64,000 nucleotides of DNA, taken from Streptomyces sp. B21-083 (GTDB lineage Bacteria; Actinomycetota; Actinomycetes; Streptomycetales; Streptomycetaceae). The notes below the pieces were generated by a model that saw nothing but the letters and a program-made list of their open reading frames with translations, searched no databases and had not been told where the DNA came from. This document shows positions 52,710 to 60,739 of this stretch, one piece after another. The stretch lies in contig NZ_JARUND010000001.1 in assembly GCF_036898825.1 (NCBI RefSeq), positions 620,001-684,000 of the forward strand, in the 5' to 3' direction. Positions within the stretch are counted from its first letter, which is position 1, and every line of letters begins with the position of its first letter. The position numbers were made by a program, and so were the translations under genes.

Positions 52710-54647
52710 ATGCCGTCAGCAGCCGGGCACCGCGCCACCCCGTCGGCCCGTGGCCGTGAACTCGCCGTCGACAGACGCGGGTTCCTTCGTACCTCCCTCG
52801 GCGCGTCGGCGGGCTTGCTCGCCGCGCCGACCGCCGTCAGCTGGCTGGCCGCGGCCGACGCGAAGGCCGCCACCGCGCCTCTCGCGTTCGTCGACGACTA
52901 CAGCACGAACATCGTCGCCAACGCGACGGCCGAGACCAACGCGGTGATCCGCGCGCTCGGCGGCTTCGCCAAGGTGTGGAAGACCGGCGCCGCGTGGAAC
53001 ACGGGCACGCCGCTGCGGCCCGAGATCCTGCGCGCCAACATGCGCTACTCCATCCGCCTCACCCACGGGCGCACGGAGGAGCAGGCGAGGGAGGCGTTCG
53101 TCTACGACCGTCAGCACCAGAGCTACGCCATCATCGGCGGGCTCGGCCCGCTGGCCGACCTGTACCGCTCGGGCGCCAAGGCGGTCACCTCGATCACGTC
53201 CGCCCCCCACGGCGTTCCGGCCGCCAAGATCAACGACGCCGTCCCCGCCGACGCCCCCGCGGGGTCCGCGCTGGGCGCCGGCTCGTACGACTCGGACCTC
53301 GGCCAGGTGGCCAAGCTCGTCGACACCGTGCGCGGCGACTTCACCTCCAGCAACCCCGCCAAGTTCAGCTTCCAGTACCCGCGGCCGTGGCGGATGAACG
53401 AGAACAGCGAGGTCGTCGACACCGGAACGACCGACGGGCTCGGGTTCCCGGTCTACGACTCCGATGTCGTCGTCGTGACGCAGCTGCTGCGGCAGCGCAG
53501 CGACGTCCCGGCCGAGGACGGCGGTTTCCCCAGCGGCCACACCAACGCCTTCCACCTGGCGGCCCTGGCGTACGCGTACGCGGTCCCGGAGCGTTTCCAG
53601 GAGATCGTGACCCGTGCCTTCGAGCTGAGCCACACCCGGATCATGTCCGGCATGCACTCCACCGTCGACGTCATCGGCGGGCGGATCATGGCCACGGCGC
53701 TGGCCGCCGCCGTGCTGTACAAGCCGGAGAACACCGCGCTCAAGGCCGCCGCCCGCAAGCAGGCCGCCGAGTACTTCCAGGCCAAGACGGGCACGACGGC
53801 CGACACGCTGTTCGCCTACGCGCACTCCGACGCCCACGACAAGTACGCCGACCGGGCCGCGAATCTCGCCCTGGTCACGCCCAAGCTGACGTACGTCCTT
53901 CCCCGGCAGGGCCGCTCGACGCCGCTGACCGTCCCGAAGGGCGCCGAGGTGCTGCTGGAGACGCGCCTCCCCTACCTGAGCGCGGACCAGCGCCGGGCGG
54001 TGCTGCGCACGACCGCTCTGCCCTCCGGTTACGTCATGCTCGACGGCTTCGAGCAGTGGGGGCGGCTCAACCTGGCCGCCGCGGCGGACGGATACGGCTC
54101 CTTCGAGTCCGACGTGACGGTCAAGCTCGACACGGCGGCGCACGGCTTCGGCGCGGCCGACGCCTGGCGCAACGACATCGACGGCCGGGGCGGGCTGACC
54201 AAGACGGGCACCGGCACGCTGACGCTGACCGGGCAGAACAGCTACACGGGCGGGACGGACCTCAAGGCCGGAGTGCTGGTCTCGGCCTCGTCCCACGCGC
54301 TGGGCCACGGCGATGTCCGGGTACAGGGCGGGACGCTGCGGGTGACCGAGCCGGTGCAGCTGCACGGCGCGTACACCCAGCAGTCGGCGACGCTGGCGGT
54401 CACGCTGCGCAAGGACCGTCACAAGGAGGTCGTGACGGTGGGCCGGCGCGTACTCCTGGAGAAGGGCAGCGTTCTGTCGCTGACCCTCGACGCCAAGAAC
54501 CCGCCTGCCGTGGGCAGCGTCGTTCCCGTCATCGGCGCCGCGGCACTCAGGGGCCACTTCGACCGTGTCGTGGTGAACTCGGACAAGATCCGTGCCGTAC
54601 CCGTCTATACGGCAAAGGGTCTGTCGGTACGGCTTCTGAAGCGGTAG
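52710..54647 (+). CDS. Tat-exported PAP2 phosphatase with autotransporter-type repeat
   Basis: 645 residues. Tat signal (VDRRGFLRTSLGASAGLLAA, about residues 21-40). The acid phosphatase/haloperoxidase triad is complete: KFSFQYPRP (KX6RP, K218), FPSGHTNA (H277) and TRIMSGMHSTVDV (H316, D320), so the enzyme should dephosphorylate an outer-surface substrate. The C-terminal half contains GGLTKTGTGTLTLTGQNSYT (about 493-512), the PATR/TIGR02601 beta-strand repeat better known from Gram-negative autotransporter passengers, plus further strands, which may be a wall-attachment or beta-helix extension. AGAGAGG precedes ATG 52710. A PMT-like gene follows after 98 nt. Confidence 0.85.
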   Translation: MPSAAGHRATPSARGRELAVDRRGFLRTSLGASAGLLAAPTAVSWLAAADAKAATAPLAFVDDYSTNIVANATAETNAVIRALGGFAKVWKTGAAWNTGTPLRPEILRANMRYSIRLTHGRTEEQAREAFVYDRQHQSYAIIGGLGPLADLYRSGAKAVTSITSAPHGVPAAKINDAVPADAPAGSALGAGSYDSDLGQVAKLVDTVRGDFTSSNPAKFSFQYPRPWRMNENSEVVDTGTTDGLGFPVYDSDVVVVTQLLRQRSDVPAEDGGFPSGHTNAFHLAALAYAYAVPERFQEIVTRAFELSHTRIMSGMHSTVDVIGGRIMATALAAAVLYKPENTALKAAARKQAAEYFQAKTGTTADTLFAYAHSDAHDKYADRAANLALVTPKLTYVLPRQGRSTPLTVPKGAEVLLETRLPYLSADQRRAVLRTTALPSGYVMLDGFEQWGRLNLAAAADGYGSFESDVTVKLDTAAHGFGAADAWRNDIDGRGGLTKTGTGTLTLTGQNSYTGGTDLKAGVLVSASSHALGHGDVRVQGGTLRVTEPVQLHGAYTQQSATLAVTLRKDRHKEVVTVGRRVLLEKGSVLSLTLDAKNPPAVGSVVPVIGAAALRGHFDRVVVNSDKIRAVPVYTAKGLSVRLLKR

Positions 54648-54745
54648 CGCACGCCGCGGGGCGGGAGCCGGTGCGAGAGTGGGGCCATGGCCCGGCTCCG
54701 GATCACTCCCGCCACCGCGCGGTCGGCGTCGCCGCGGGGCGGACG

Positions 54746-56509
54746 ATGACGCGCGATCGGCACACGGCTCTCGACCCCCGGCCTTCCCCCGACGCGGGAA
54801 GGCCGGCCGGCTCCGGGGCTCCGGAGGTGCTCCCCGGTGCCGCTGTCGCCGCGTCGGCGGCCCCGACCGGACGGGCGCGGCCCCTCGCCCGGCTGAGACG
54901 TCACCGGCGCCTGCTGGTCCCGCTCGCCGTCGCCGTCCTGCTCCTCCAGATGGCCGTGGCGATGGTCACCACGGCGGTCGAGCAGACACCCACCATCGAC
55001 GAGCCCGTGTACGTCGGCACGGCGGCCGTCTACCTCCACGAGCACAGCCTGCGCCTCAACCCCGAACACCCGCCGCTGGGCAAGCTGCTCATCGCCGCCG
55101 GGGTGGCCGCGGCAGACCCGCACTTCGACCGGGGCTACGCCGGCGACCAGAGCGGCGTGGGCCGCCATCTGCTCTACGAGTCCGGCAACGACCCCTGGCG
55201 GCTGATGCTGTGGGCGCGGCTGCCGGTGATCGCGCTGACGCTGCTCTTCGGGCTGGTGGTGTTCACCTTCGGCCGTGAACTCGCCGGTGCGGCGGGCGGG
55301 TTGGTGGCGCTCACCCTGTACACGTTCTCGCCGGACGTCGTCGCGCACGGCTCGCTGGCCACCCTCGACGTACCGGCGGCCGGGTTCGTGCTGACGTCGG
55401 TGTGGCTGCTGTGGCGAGCGCGGCGCCGGCCGCGCCTGTATCTCCCGCTCGCCGGAGCGGCTCTCGGGGCGGCCGTGGCCACGAAGATGAACACCCTCGC
55501 CGCCGTCCCCGTGCTGCTCCTGCTGGCCGGCCTGTCGGTGTGGCGCACCCGGCGCGCAGCGGTCCCGCGAGCGCGGCTGAAGCTGCTCGCGCGGGCCGGC
55601 GCGGGCGCGGCCGTGACGGCCCTGGTCGCGGTGGCCGTCGTATGGGCGTCGTATCTCGCCGTCGATCCCCTGCTGCACTGGGCTCCGGTCTCCGGCGAGG
55701 TCCCGGCCGTGCCCGGGTTGCGGGGGCGACTGGCCGGTCTGCTGCCCTTCCCCGAGGCCTACCGCGACGGGTTGCGCATGCAGTTCGGTCTGGAGAACGC
55801 GCGGTGGGAGGGCTTCCTCTTCGGGCGGCACTACGAGGGTTCCCTCTGGTACTACCTGCCGGCCGCGCTGCTGGTGAAGACACCGCTCGGCATGCTGGCA
55901 CTGTGGGCGGCGGGTACGGCGGCGTTTTTGACAGTACGTCAACTACGGCCTGTCGCACCCTACTTGCTGCTTCCCACGGCCGTGTTGCTGGCCGCGGCCA
56001 TGGACGGGCAGCGGAACTTCGGGGTGCGGTACGCCATCTTCGTGCCGATGTTCGGGGCGGTGGCGGCGGTCGGTGCGCTCGCGCTGCGGCGGCGATGGGT
56101 GCCCCTCGCGGCGGCCGGGCTGCTGGCGTTCGTGGCGGTCAGTTCGCTGCGGACGTTCCCCTTCTATCTGCCGTACGCCAACGAGGCGTTCGGGGGAACG
56201 GCGAAGACGCACGAGTGGCTGCACGACTCCAACGTCGACTGGGGTCAGGACCTTGGGCGGCTCGCGGACCGGCTGCGGGGCCGGTACGCGGGTCAGCGGG
56301 TCTGGCTGGTCTACAAGGGCAGCGGGGTGCCGGCCTTCTACGGGATCCACGCGTCCGATCCGCGCCGGCAGCCCGAACGGAAGGTGCGCGGGCTGCTGGT
56401 GGTGTCCGACTCGTCGGTCGCCAAGGCGCGGGGGCCACTGGCGCGGCTGATCCACAGCAGCCACGAGGTCGACGAGGTCGGCCACTCGATCACGATCTTC
56501 CACCGGTGA
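54746..56509 (+). CDS. PMT_2/ArnT-like membrane glycosyltransferase
   Basis: 587 residues: about 60 cytoplasmic residues, then about ten membrane helices. The first outer loop has TPTIDEPVYVGTAAVY (the catalytic DE of C-type glycosyltransferases) followed by LNPEHPPLGKLL, the hallmark of the PMT_2 family; AHGSLATLDVPAAG and NFGVRYAIFVP are also typical. The C-terminal domain (about 480-587) is globular with LHDSNVDWGQDLGRLADRLR. It should transfer a sugar from a polyprenyl-phosphate donor on the outer membrane face. ATG 54746 follows GGGGCGG. It lies 98 nt after the PAP2 gene, possibly co-transcribed. Confidence 0.85.
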   Translation: MTRDRHTALDPRPSPDAGRPAGSGAPEVLPGAAVAASAAPTGRARPLARLRRHRRLLVPLAVAVLLLQMAVAMVTTAVEQTPTIDEPVYVGTAAVYLHEHSLRLNPEHPPLGKLLIAAGVAAADPHFDRGYAGDQSGVGRHLLYESGNDPWRLMLWARLPVIALTLLFGLVVFTFGRELAGAAGGLVALTLYTFSPDVVAHGSLATLDVPAAGFVLTSVWLLWRARRRPRLYLPLAGAALGAAVATKMNTLAAVPVLLLLAGLSVWRTRRAAVPRARLKLLARAGAGAAVTALVAVAVVWASYLAVDPLLHWAPVSGEVPAVPGLRGRLAGLLPFPEAYRDGLRMQFGLENARWEGFLFGRHYEGSLWYYLPAALLVKTPLGMLALWAAGTAAFLTVRQLRPVAPYLLLPTAVLLAAAMDGQRNFGVRYAIFVPMFGAVAAVGALALRRRWVPLAAAGLLAFVAVSSLRTFPFYLPYANEAFGGTAKTHEWLHDSNVDWGQDLGRLADRLRGRYAGQRVWLVYKGSGVPAFYGIHASDPRRQPERKVRGLLVVSDSSVAKARGPLARLIHSSHEVDEVGHSITIFHR

Positions 56510-56556
56510 ACGGTGAGCTATGTTGAGTCGCTGTGGGAGACGAACGAGGCACATCG

Positions 56557-57480
56557 GTGCCATCGCCGCAGCAGGCACGCGCCCAGGCATCCGCGATCAC
56601 CTCGGGGAAGACGGCCCCCGAGGTGGAAGCGGCCCCGACCTCCCGGCTGCGGGACCTGTTCGACGGGCCCCGGCTCTCTCCCGGGCAGCGGCGCATCGCG
56701 CAGTATCTGATCGAACACATCACCGAGGCCGCGTTCCTGTCGATCACCGATCTGGCGGACCGGGTCGGCGTGAGCCAGCCGTCCGTGACCCGGTTCGCGG
56801 CGGCCGTCGGCTTCAGCGGTTATCCCGCGCTGCGCGAGAGGCTCCAGGCCATCGCGCTCAGCACCCTCGCGAGCGTGCCGGGCACCGCGGAGGAGAACCG
56901 GAGCAACGAGCTCCAGGCCGCCGTGGACGCCGAGATCGCGAACCTGGAGAACCTGCGGCGGGACTTCGCCGACCCCGACCGGGTGATCGAGGTCGGCCGG
57001 AACCTGTCCCGCTCGACTCCGCTCACCGTGCTCGGCCTGCGCATCTCCGGGTCGCTGGCGGAGTACTTCGCCTACGCCGCCCGCCGTATCCACCCCGACG
57101 TCCGACTGGTGACCCGGGGCGGCAGTGTCGCCTACGACGCGCTCCTGCAGTCGCGGGGTGCCGGGGGCACCTGGGTACTGGCCTTCTCGATGCCCCGGCA
57201 CGCACAGGAGACGCTCACCGCGGTGCAGGTCGCGCGGCGGGCCGGGCTGCGGGTGGCCCTGATCACCGACCTGGCCCTCGGCCCGCTGGCCGACGAGGCC
57301 GACATCGCCTTCGCCACCGGCACCGGGTCCCGACTGGTGTTCGACTCGTATGCCGGGCCCGCGGTGCTCTCGGCCGCACTGCTCCAGGCCATGACGGACG
57401 CCGATCCGGAGCGGACCCAGGGGCGCCTGGAGGAGTACGAACAGAGCGCCGACCAGCATCAGTTCTTCCTCCGGGACTGA
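56557..57480 (+). CDS. MurR/RpiR family transcriptional regulator
   Basis: 307 residues: N-terminal HTH_6 (about 25-100; RIAQYLIEHITEAAFLSITD, LADRVGVSQPSVTRFAAAVG) and a C-terminal SIS sugar-phosphate isomerase domain (about 125-285; TVLGLRISGSLAEYFAY, VLAFSMPRHAQET). Such regulators bind amino-sugar or other sugar phosphates. GTG 56557 has GAGG at good distance; GTG 56533 is an alternative eight codons earlier. It starts 47 nt after the PMT_2 stop. No isomerase or amidase gene is next to it, so its target may be the palindrome-rich region downstream or a distant operon. Confidence 0.88.
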   Translation: MPSPQQARAQASAITSGKTAPEVEAAPTSRLRDLFDGPRLSPGQRRIAQYLIEHITEAAFLSITDLADRVGVSQPSVTRFAAAVGFSGYPALRERLQAIALSTLASVPGTAEENRSNELQAAVDAEIANLENLRRDFADPDRVIEVGRNLSRSTPLTVLGLRISGSLAEYFAYAARRIHPDVRLVTRGGSVAYDALLQSRGAGGTWVLAFSMPRHAQETLTAVQVARRAGLRVALITDLALGPLADEADIAFATGTGSRLVFDSYAGPAVLSAALLQAMTDADPERTQGRLEEYEQSADQHQFFLRD

Positions 57481-57784
57481 ACCGGCCGACTGTGCCCTCG
57501 TCCGGGCGTATGGGTGTTCATCCCGTTTTGTGCATGAATTTTTTCATACTTCTTGCAAACCGGACGGCATATATAAATACTGCTCACGGATCGTGTCCCG
57601 GTGGGACTCCGAAACACGTTCCATGCCCTGCACACCCGCTGCCGCCGTCTCCTACCCGCGTCGGCGCCGCGGGTGTCCGGACGGGTGCCGCCTCCGCGAA
57701 CGCCCGTTGCGGCCCCGGCCATCCCCTAGGCCGGGGCCGCTGAATCCCGTCGCACCACCCTGCCGACGCCGCACTCCCGGAGCG
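57481..57784. other. A/T-rich regulatory region upstream of small hypothetical gene
   Basis: 304 nt without a gene. The first part (57525-57590) is an A/T island rare in this DNA: ATGAA-TTTT-TTCAT (57534-57547) is a perfect 5-bp inverted repeat, followed by TTGCAA (57553-57558) and TATATAAATAC (57570-57580), a possible -35/-10 pair of poor spacing. The last part holds a 12-bp hairpin. The palindrome could be the operator of the adjacent RpiR protein. Confidence 0.4.
57709..57740 (+). terminator. Perfect 12-bp hairpin, terminator or attenuator
   Basis: GCGGCCCCGGCC (57709-57720) pairs fully with GGCCGGGGCCGC (57729-57740) around an 8-nt loop. It is 229 nt after the RpiR stop and 45 nt before the next start, so it may be a leader attenuator for the small gene rather than a terminator of the regulator gene. 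Confidence 0.65.
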
Positions 57785-58174
57785 ATGACCATGCCCATGA
57801 CGTCCACGATGACCACACGTACCGGTCCGGACTGGCCCTGTCAGGTCAAGATCCCCGGCAGCTACGACTGGGAACGCTCAGCAGTCAAGTGGCTGCGCGA
57901 GCTGGTGCCGACGCGCTACGCGGGCTACCCCACACTGATCCGCCACCCCGTGCTGCTGGCACGGCACGCGCACATCCAGGTCCAGCACGAGATCCGGGTC
58001 GCCCGCACCGCCCTCCAGACGGCCCGCGCCGACCTGCCCGGCCTCGGGCTGAGCGAGTCGGTCATCGAGCACACGATCAAGATGTACGCCGCCGAGGTGC
58101 TCCAGCTCCAGCACATCGCCCGCAGCATCCGCGCGGTCACCCAGGCCCTGGTCGACACCCACGCCGCCCGCTGA
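57785..58174 (+). CDS. Small hypothetical helical protein
   Basis: About 129 residues; the start may be ATG 57785, 57791 or 57797. The protein reads DWERSAVKWLRELVPTRYAG, RHPVLLARHAHIQVQHEIRV and ends in helices (EVLQLQHIARSIRAVTQALV). It is amphipathic, without membrane segment or signal. I do not recognise the family. A run of conserved-looking basic and aromatic residues near the N-terminus and strong coding bias support a real gene. It lies downstream of a 12-bp hairpin and converges on the peptidoglycan-binding protein gene (27-nt gap). Confidence 0.65.
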   Translation: MTMPMTSTMTTRTGPDWPCQVKIPGSYDWERSAVKWLRELVPTRYAGYPTLIRHPVLLARHAHIQVQHEIRVARTALQTARADLPGLGLSESVIEHTIKMYAAEVLQLQHIARSIRAVTQALVDTHAAR

Positions 58175-58201
58175 GCCGCCCGCCTGTCTGCCTCCGGGTG
58201 C

Positions 58202-58954
58202 TCAGGACCCTGTACGTGACTCCAGGTCCTTGCGGGTGTCGTCCCCGTAGACGCCCGTCTCGTCGCCGCGGATGCCGTACCAGAGCTGGAAACGGGCCAC
58301 TGCCTCGGTGAGGGTGGTGTCGTAGCTGCCGCTGGTGGCACCGTGGTCGTAGACGTCCGGAATGCGCGACAGCCGCTGCTGGAGGTCGGTCACCTCGGGA
58401 CCGCTGTCCCCCTCGCGGAGGGTGCCCGCGCCGTCCGGGTCCGCCGCGACGGGGGCGGACGGGACGGGGGCGGACGGCGTGCCGGTCGGCGTGACCGAAG
58501 GTGCCGGCCGGACCTCCTCGCCCTCGGCGCTGCCCGGGAGCAGCAGGGCCGAACCGAAGCCGACCAGAGCCGCCGCGCCGACAGCGACCGCGACGGCGGC
58601 CCGGCGCAGGTTCGGCCCGAACCCGAAGCCACTGCCGACCCGTTCCCGCCGGCCCCTCTGCTCCCGCTGACCCGTCTGACGGGTCTGACGGGTCTGCCCC
58701 CTCCGTCCCCGCTGTTCCCTCCGTTCGGCGCGTCCGCGGTGGGCGACCGGGGGCAATTGCTCCGTCGCCTCCTCCACGTCGGGCGCGGGCCGGGGCAGCG
58801 GGACGGCCTCGTAGCCCTCCGGCATTTCGGCCATCGCCTCCTCGTGCTCTCGCATGAGCTGCGCCAGCGCCTCGGTACGGCGGCGGCGCACCACTCGCGT
58901 CGGCTCCAGGGGCCGGCGGCCTTCCGGCCGGCCCGGTGCGGGCGGTGTCGACAC
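58202..58954 (-). CDS. Membrane-anchored peptidoglycan-binding domain protein
   Basis: 250 residues: a charged cytoplasmic part with Gln/Arg/Gly repeats (GQTRQTRQTGQREQRGRRER, about 85-105), one membrane helix (about 118-140), a Pro/Thr/Val stalk and a C-terminal PG_binding_1 domain (about 185-245, GDSGPEVTDLQQRLSRI and FQLWYGIRGDETGVYGDDTR). It should hold the wall at the outer membrane face without enzymatic activity. GTG 58954 follows AAGGGG. The gene is isolated; similar proteins are common in Streptomyces. Confidence 0.83.
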   Translation of the reverse strand: MSTPPAPGRPEGRRPLEPTRVVRRRRTEALAQLMREHEEAMAEMPEGYEAVPLPRPAPDVEEATEQLPPVAHRGRAERREQRGRRGQTRQTRQTGQREQRGRRERVGSGFGFGPNLRRAAVAVAVGAAALVGFGSALLLPGSAEGEEVRPAPSVTPTGTPSAPVPSAPVAADPDGAGTLREGDSGPEVTDLQQRLSRIPDVYDHGATSGSYDTTLTEAVARFQLWYGIRGDETGVYGDDTRKDLESRTGS

Positions 58955-59101
58955 TCTGCACCCCTTCCCTGCGTACGGACTCCACACGGGCCGCGTACGG
59001 CGATGCCGTCGGCTCCGTGAAGTGATACGCGGTCAGAAGCCGCCGGGTTCAGTGCGGCGGGCCGAGGTTGGGGAAAGGCCGGTGTCCGTCGCCGCCCCGG
59101 C

Positions 59102-60130
59102 TCAGACGCCGCGCTCGACGAAGTGGTCCAGATGGTCCGGGGTGGGGCGCAGCAGGCCGTCACGGACCGCGAGGGCGGTGGCCTCGGCGCGGGAGGCGGC
59201 GCCGGTCTTGCGGAGCAGATGCTCGATGTGGCTGTGCACGGTCCGCGGGGACAGGAACAGTGCCTGCGCGATGGCCTGGTTTGTCTGCCCGGTGGCGGCG
59301 CGCGTGAGCACTTCCAACTCGCGTGGGCTGAGCCCGTACGGCAGTTCGGTCGGCGTCTCGTGGATCAGCACCGCCTCCGCCGGGCCCGCCGGACCCGGGG
59401 CCGAGCTGTGCCGGTACAGGGAGACGCGGTACCAGGTGCCGTCGAGCGGCCACAGCAGTCGCAGCCGCCGGCCGCCTGTCCGGGCGAAGGCGCGCAGCAG
59501 GGGACGGAACTCCTCGTCCGCCGCCACCCGGGCGCGCTCCCGTCCCGGCAGGTCGACGCTCCCGCCCTCGGCGACGAGGCTCGCCGCGCCCTCGGCCGGC
59601 AGTCCGTGCAGGTCGCCGGTGTGGGCCGTCGGGTCGGCGAGTGCGCCGAGCGCGGGGATGACGGAGGCGAGGAGCCGGCGGGCCTCGGTGTCGTAGGCGT
59701 CCGCGTCGCGGGTGGAGAGCGTGATGAGGCCGACGAGGCGTCCGTCGTGCCGGAGTGCTCCGGTCATGGCGTCGCGCACGCCTGCCGGGCGGACCCGGTC
59801 TGCGTAGAACCAGCCGTGGCGGAAGCGCTGCCCGGGGTCGTCTGCGTCCTCGGAGATGGAGGGCGGCATGTCCTGGCGGACGACGTTGCGGTACCAGGGG
59901 GTGTCGACGAACTCGGCGGCCAGTGTCTGCGACATCTCGGCGGTGTAGCCGATGCCGGCGAGCTGGAGGTGCTCGCCTGTCAGCGGGTCGATGGTCAGCA
60001 GAGTCGCCATGTCGAGCGGCAGGGCGCGGCGGAGTTCGTCCAGAGCCTGGGAGCACGCCGCAACGGTGTCGCGCTCGCGTGTGAGCATGCCGATGCGGGT
60101 GGCGGCCGCGATCTGGTGGTGGCTGAGCAT
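59102..60130 (-). CDS. GAF-LuxR family transcriptional regulator
   Basis: 342 residues: a GAF-like sensor (about 15-160, LDMATLLTIDPLTGEHLQLA, RPAGVRDAMTGALRHDGRLV) and a C-terminal LuxR-type HTH (about 268-330, LSPRELEVLTRAATGQTNQA, LFLSPRTVHSHIEHLLRKTG). GGAGGCGCGC precedes the ATG at 60130. It is divergent from a sugar ABC importer, the two starts being 609 nt apart with a G-rich repeat tract between; it could regulate that importer, though the distance is large. No cognate kinase is present; the ligand of the GAF domain is unknown. Confidence 0.85.
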   Translation of the reverse strand: MLSHHQIAAATRIGMLTRERDTVAACSQALDELRRALPLDMATLLTIDPLTGEHLQLAGIGYTAEMSQTLAAEFVDTPWYRNVVRQDMPPSISEDADDPGQRFRHGWFYADRVRPAGVRDAMTGALRHDGRLVGLITLSTRDADAYDTEARRLLASVIPALGALADPTAHTGDLHGLPAEGAASLVAEGGSVDLPGRERARVAADEEFRPLLRAFARTGGRRLRLLWPLDGTWYRVSLYRHSSAPGPAGPAEAVLIHETPTELPYGLSPRELEVLTRAATGQTNQAIAQALFLSPRTVHSHIEHLLRKTGAASRAEATALAVRDGLLRPTPDHLDHFVERGV

Positions 60131-60289
60131 GCGCGCCTCCGGGAGCTGCCCGGGAGTCATCCAGCAGCGAAGTCGTTTGGCCCCTAACGCTAGGGCCGCG
60201 CCTCGTCCCGGACAAGACGTTCGCCCGGACGCGACCGGATCGGTTCCGGCGGACCAGGGGGTGGATGGACGGCCGGGGCGCCCTCGGGG
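60131..60289. promoter_or_regulatory. Upstream region of the LuxR-type gene with short palindrome
   Basis: CCCTA-ACGC-TAGGG (60182-60186 and 60191-60195) is a perfect 5-bp inverted repeat, 52-65 nt upstream of the regulator start. It might be an operator or part of the promoter. The rest of this stretch shows nothing distinctive. Confidence 0.3.
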
Positions 60290-60592
60290 TGGGGGCGCGC
60301 TCGGGACGGGGGCCGGGGTGGGCCGAGGTGGGTAGGGGCGCGCTCGGGACGGGGGCGGGGTCGGTCGGGGCGGGTAGGGGCGCGCTCGGGACGGGGGCGG
60401 GGTCGGTCGGGGCGGGTAGGGGCGCGCTCGGGACGGGGGCGGGGTCGGTCGGGGCGGAGTCGGTCGGGGCGGGTAGGGGCGCGCTCGGGACGGGGGCGGG
60501 GTCGGTCGGGGCGGGTCGGGGGCGGGGGCGGGGTGGGGTCGGGGCGGGGGCGGGGTGGGGTCGGGGCGCGCTCGAGGTGGGGTCGGGACAGG
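60290..60592 (+). repeat. G-rich tandem repeat tract, about 42-bp units
   Basis: Exact 42-bp copies occupy 60337-60378 and 60379-60420; a third at 60421-60477 is lengthened by an internal 15-bp duplication and a fourth begins at 60478. Each opens with GGCGCGCTCGGGACGGGGGC and continues with GGGGTCGGTCGGGGCGGGTA. Shorter G-rich imperfect units flank them. The plus strand has many G-runs of four or more, so G-quadruplexes are possible. All six frames stay open because of composition; the translated Pro/Arg or Gly/Ala repeats are not credible proteins. It lies between the LuxR-type gene and the importer. Confidence 0.8.
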
Positions 60593-60739
60593 GTCGGTAT
60601 TTGTACGGATGGTGCGGCGGGGCGCGGGGGGCTTTTCTGTTCGGCACGGCCGGTCTTCACGACCGGCGGCGTCACGAGCCTCTTGCCACACCCCTCGCAG
60701 CCCGTTCCCGACGGGCACATCCCCTGGGAGAGCACCGCC

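Noticed and set aside
52976..54745. Extension of the PMT_2 gene upstream into the PAP2 gene
   Set aside because: That stretch is the +1 frame of the PAP2 gene and is Arg-rich without structure; ATG 54746 has a ribosome-binding site.
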